The notes beneath the pieces are model-generated. The model saw nothing but the letters and a program-made list of their open reading frames with translations, was not told where the DNA came from and did not search any database. The translations under genes and the position numbers were made by a program. This document shows, piece after piece, positions 6,802 to 7,929 of a stretch of 7,929 bases of DNA (its first letter is position 1; the number at the start of each line of letters is the position of its first letter). The stretch lies in contig CALHZJ010000057.1 in the NCBI GenBank assembly GCA_938041005.1, positions 1 through 7,929 of the forward strand, in the 5' to 3' direction. This stretch comes from an uncultured Candidatus Saccharibacteria bacterium. GTDB lineage: Bacteria; Patescibacteriota; Saccharimonadia; Saccharimonadales; Saccharimonadaceae.

Positions 6802-7504
6802 ATTGACTCCAGATCGTATAGACCGTGAGACTCAAATGACCATCTGTGATATGTGGTCGGGAGCCGAAAGCCTTACTGATGGAAAGAAGACAGATCCTGG
6901 GTTGATGCGTATTATTTATGGTAACAATAGTCCAGATGATTTACGACGTGAGGTGAGCAGGTGGGATTCTGAAATTTATGTGGTACAGGGGTTAGGCAGT
7001 AGTGCTTTACTGGCTGCTGCGAGAGTGACTATTAAAAGAGGTAGAGCTGCTCCGCAATATGGTGATAGTCAAGCGGGTAGGCCTATGTATATGGAGATTT
7101 TTGGCGCGAGTGCTGATGCTGAGGAGGCTTGGCCAGGCTATCTCCAGAGCATGGTAGATCAGGCACAGAAGGACTTTGGTCGATCCATGGGAAGCAGAGT
7201 CACTAAGCTTTGCGCTTACGCCTCTCCTGGTGCTAATGAGAGATTTCCTGATGCTGTTAGGAGTATTAATCCTCGTACTTATGAAAAGCACGGTGGAGAG
7301 GGAGGGTCGTTCGGTGTTGTAGGTGGAGTGTCCGGGCTTTACTTTCGGCATGATGTGGAGTTTGAGACCCCTCAGACTAGTTACATACGCAAAGCCCTAA
7401 GTGATGCTACTCGTTCACTACTGGATGTTTCTTCAAAAAGTCCGCTCGACGATCTTGTTCCAGCTCGCACTGGGTCTGCCGAAGAAGTGCCAGTAGCTGC
7501 CTGA
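6782..7504 (+). CDS. Unrecognised 240-residue protein, possibly GNAT-like
   Basis: I do not recognise this protein. It is a clean frame with ATG at 6782, an AAGGGG ribosome site (6767-6772) 9 nt upstream and a TGA stop, overlapping tmk by 20 nt, so it is probably cotranscribed. The order of likely strands and helices suits an acetyltransferase (GNAT) fold: strands EIYVVQG (64-70), LLAAARVTI (76-84) and YMEIFGA (103-109), helix 113-133, strand VTKLCAYAS (140-148), helix 154-170 with TYEKHGGE, strand GLYFRHDV (185-192). The acetyl-CoA signature Q/R-x-x-G-x-G/A is not visible, so this is only an inference. The tail after 205 is Ser/Asp-rich and looks disordered. No signal peptide or membrane segment. 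About half of its arginines use AGA/AGG (10 of 21), against 1 of 16 in tmk before the overlap. A start at ATG 6836 is possible but has no ribosome site. Confidence 0.8.
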   Translation: MRVEIGRLTPDRIDRETQMTICDMWSGAESLTDGKKTDPGLMRIIYGNNSPDDLRREVSRWDSEIYVVQGLGSSALLAAARVTIKRGRAAPQYGDSQAGRPMYMEIFGASADAEEAWPGYLQSMVDQAQKDFGRSMGSRVTKLCAYASPGANERFPDAVRSINPRTYEKHGGEGGSFGVVGGVSGLYFRHDVEFETPQTSYIRKALSDATRSLLDVSSKSPLDDLVPARTGSAEEVPVAA

Positions 7505-7525
7505 GAGTAAAATATCGTAAAACCC

Positions 7526-7554
7526 TTGATTTTATTGACACTTTTCGTCATAAT
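7526..7554 (+). promoter_or_regulatory. Candidate rpoB promoter (TTGATT-17-CATAAT)
   Basis: TTGATT (7526-7531) and CATAAT (7549-7554) are separated by 17 bp, the same arrangement as at thyA and dcd. A consensus TTGACA (7535-7540) sits inside the spacer but has no good -10 at the right distance (TAGTTA at 17 bp). A start near 7561 would leave a leader of about 125 nt. No intrinsic terminator was found after the preceding gene, so read-through from the dcd operon may also feed rpoB. Confidence 0.5.
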
Positions 7555-7664
7555 GAGTAGTTATAGAAGTAGTGTATTCATGGCGGGTGAAAATTGCGAG
7601 TGGCAAATCGTGATTTTGGGCTATGAATTAGAGATCTTCACGGCCGTCTATTAACTACTAATTA
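7551..7664. repeat. 13-nt inverted repeat enclosing the rpoB leader
   Basis: TAATGAGTAGTTA (7551-7563) and TAACTACTAATTA (7652-7664) are complementary at 12 of 13 positions, with an uninterrupted 8-bp core (AGTAGTTA/TAACTACT). The left arm overlaps the candidate -10 and start site; the right arm ends 4 nt before the rpoB Shine-Dalgarno. It could close an RNA domain in a longer transcript or act as a DNA site. Confidence 0.55.
7576..7628 (+). promoter_or_regulatory. Candidate structured RNA hairpin in the rpoB leader
   Basis: Two stacked stems can be drawn by hand. The lower is 7576-7584 with 7620-7628 (ATTCATGGC with GCTATGAAT, 9 pairs including one G-U). The upper is 7590-7599 with 7608-7617 (AAAATTGCGA with TCGTGATTTT, 10 pairs including two G-U), capped by an 8-nt loop, GTGGCAAA. 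They are separated by an asymmetric internal loop (5 nt left, 2 nt right). A short extra stem TAGA/TCTA (7629-7632 with 7647-7650) follows directly. There is no T-run after it, so it is not a standard terminator. I know of no riboswitch or ribosomal-protein leader with this shape. Confidence 0.45.
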
Positions 7665-7668
7665 AAGC

Positions 7669-7674
7669 GAGGAG
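7669..7674 (+). promoter_or_regulatory. Shine-Dalgarno of rpoB
   Basis: GAGGAG ends 11 nt before the GTG at 7686, slightly far but the only good ribosome site here. The in-frame GTG at 7674 overlaps it and is therefore an unlikely start. Confidence 0.55.
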
Positions 7675-7685
7675 TGTTTACGCCT

Positions 7686-7929
7686 GTGGCAAAAAAACCA
7701 ACCACAAGTAGCGAGCGCATCTATTTCACCTCTGGTGATAATGCCCTGCCGCTACCAAACTTAATCGCTCACCAAAAAGATTCTTGGCGCTGGTTCGTCG
7801 AAGAAGGTTTGAGTGAGATATTTTCAGAAATTAACCCAATTGACGACTACACTGGTCAGAAGTTGTCATTAAAGTTCGGCAAATACTATTTTGGCGAGCC
7901 AAAAAACACTGACCAATTTGCCAAAGAAA
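7686..7929 (+). CDS. rpoB: RNA polymerase beta subunit, N-terminal 81 codons
   Basis: Catalytic beta subunit of RNA polymerase, cut by the right edge. The visible part carries the family's N-terminal block: ALPLPNLIAHQKDSWRWF (residues 20-37), EEGLSEIFSEINPIDDYTG and a KFGKYYFGEPK strand corresponding to the usual LEF-x-x-Y-x-(F/L)-x-x-P-K. GTG 7686 is chosen from the Shine-Dalgarno at 7669-7674 and a short, lysine-rich start typical of the family (MAKKPTTSSERIYF). The gene before it is not rplL, which often precedes rpoB, so it appears to be uncoupled from the ribosomal-protein operon and has its own long leader. Confidence 0.93.
   Translation, partial: MAKKPTTSSERIYFTSGDNALPLPNLIAHQKDSWRWFVEEGLSEIFSEINPIDDYTGQKLSLKFGKYYFGEPKNTDQFAKE

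Noticed and set aside
7553..7654. A 33-codon open frame (ATG to TAA) filling the rpoB leader, a possible leader peptide
   Set aside because: Its ATG overlaps the candidate -10, the internal ATG at 7580 has no ribosome site, and the composition shows no attenuator-like codon run. The structured RNA reading explains the region better.

Overview
This window looks like part of the core chromosome of a streamlined bacterium of the Candidate Phyla Radiation, most likely Candidatus Saccharibacteria (TM7). The case rests on compact gene packing, GTG starts, TGA used as an ordinary stop (dcd, the HIT gene and the gene before rpoB end in TGA, which argues against the Gracilibacteria/Absconditabacteria code where TGA is glycine), and proteins that are clear but divergent members of their families. 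The lineage is inferred from general resemblance, not from a search. No mobile element, CRISPR array, tRNA or rRNA was seen.

Layout: (1) the 3' part of hisS (histidyl-tRNA synthetase), cut by the left edge; (2) tig and clpP, trigger factor and the ClpP protease, 7 nt apart, with a near-consensus promoter inside the hisS tail; (3) thyA with its own promoter and a strong Shine-Dalgarno; (4) folA/dfrA (dihydrofolate reductase) on the minus strand, convergent with thyA and divergent from dcd; (5) a tight plus-strand run of dcd, a HIT-family gene, tmk and an unrecognised 240-residue protein, joined by 1 nt, 2 nt and 20 nt junctions; (6) a leader of about 125-180 nt with striking potential RNA structure; (7) the first 81 codons of rpoB, cut by the right edge.

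The centre is a deoxythymidine nucleotide cluster: Dcd turns dCTP into dUTP, ThyA makes dTMP from dUMP while oxidising folate to dihydrofolate, DHFR restores tetrahydrofolate, and Tmk phosphorylates dTMP to dTDP. The dUTP to dUMP step has no dedicated enzyme in the window, so Dcd may be bifunctional or a dUTPase lies elsewhere.

Promoters for tig, thyA, dcd and rpoB can be read as TTG-type -35 boxes exactly 17 bp from TATAAT or CATAAT. Those of tig and dfrA lie so close to the ATG, with no Shine-Dalgarno, that their mRNAs are probably leaderless. The most interesting unexplained signal is the rpoB leader, which can fold into a 19-bp interrupted hairpin enclosed by a 12-of-13 inverted repeat ending 4 nt before the Shine-Dalgarno. 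The gene before it has markedly different arginine codon use from tmk, suggesting a separate origin.
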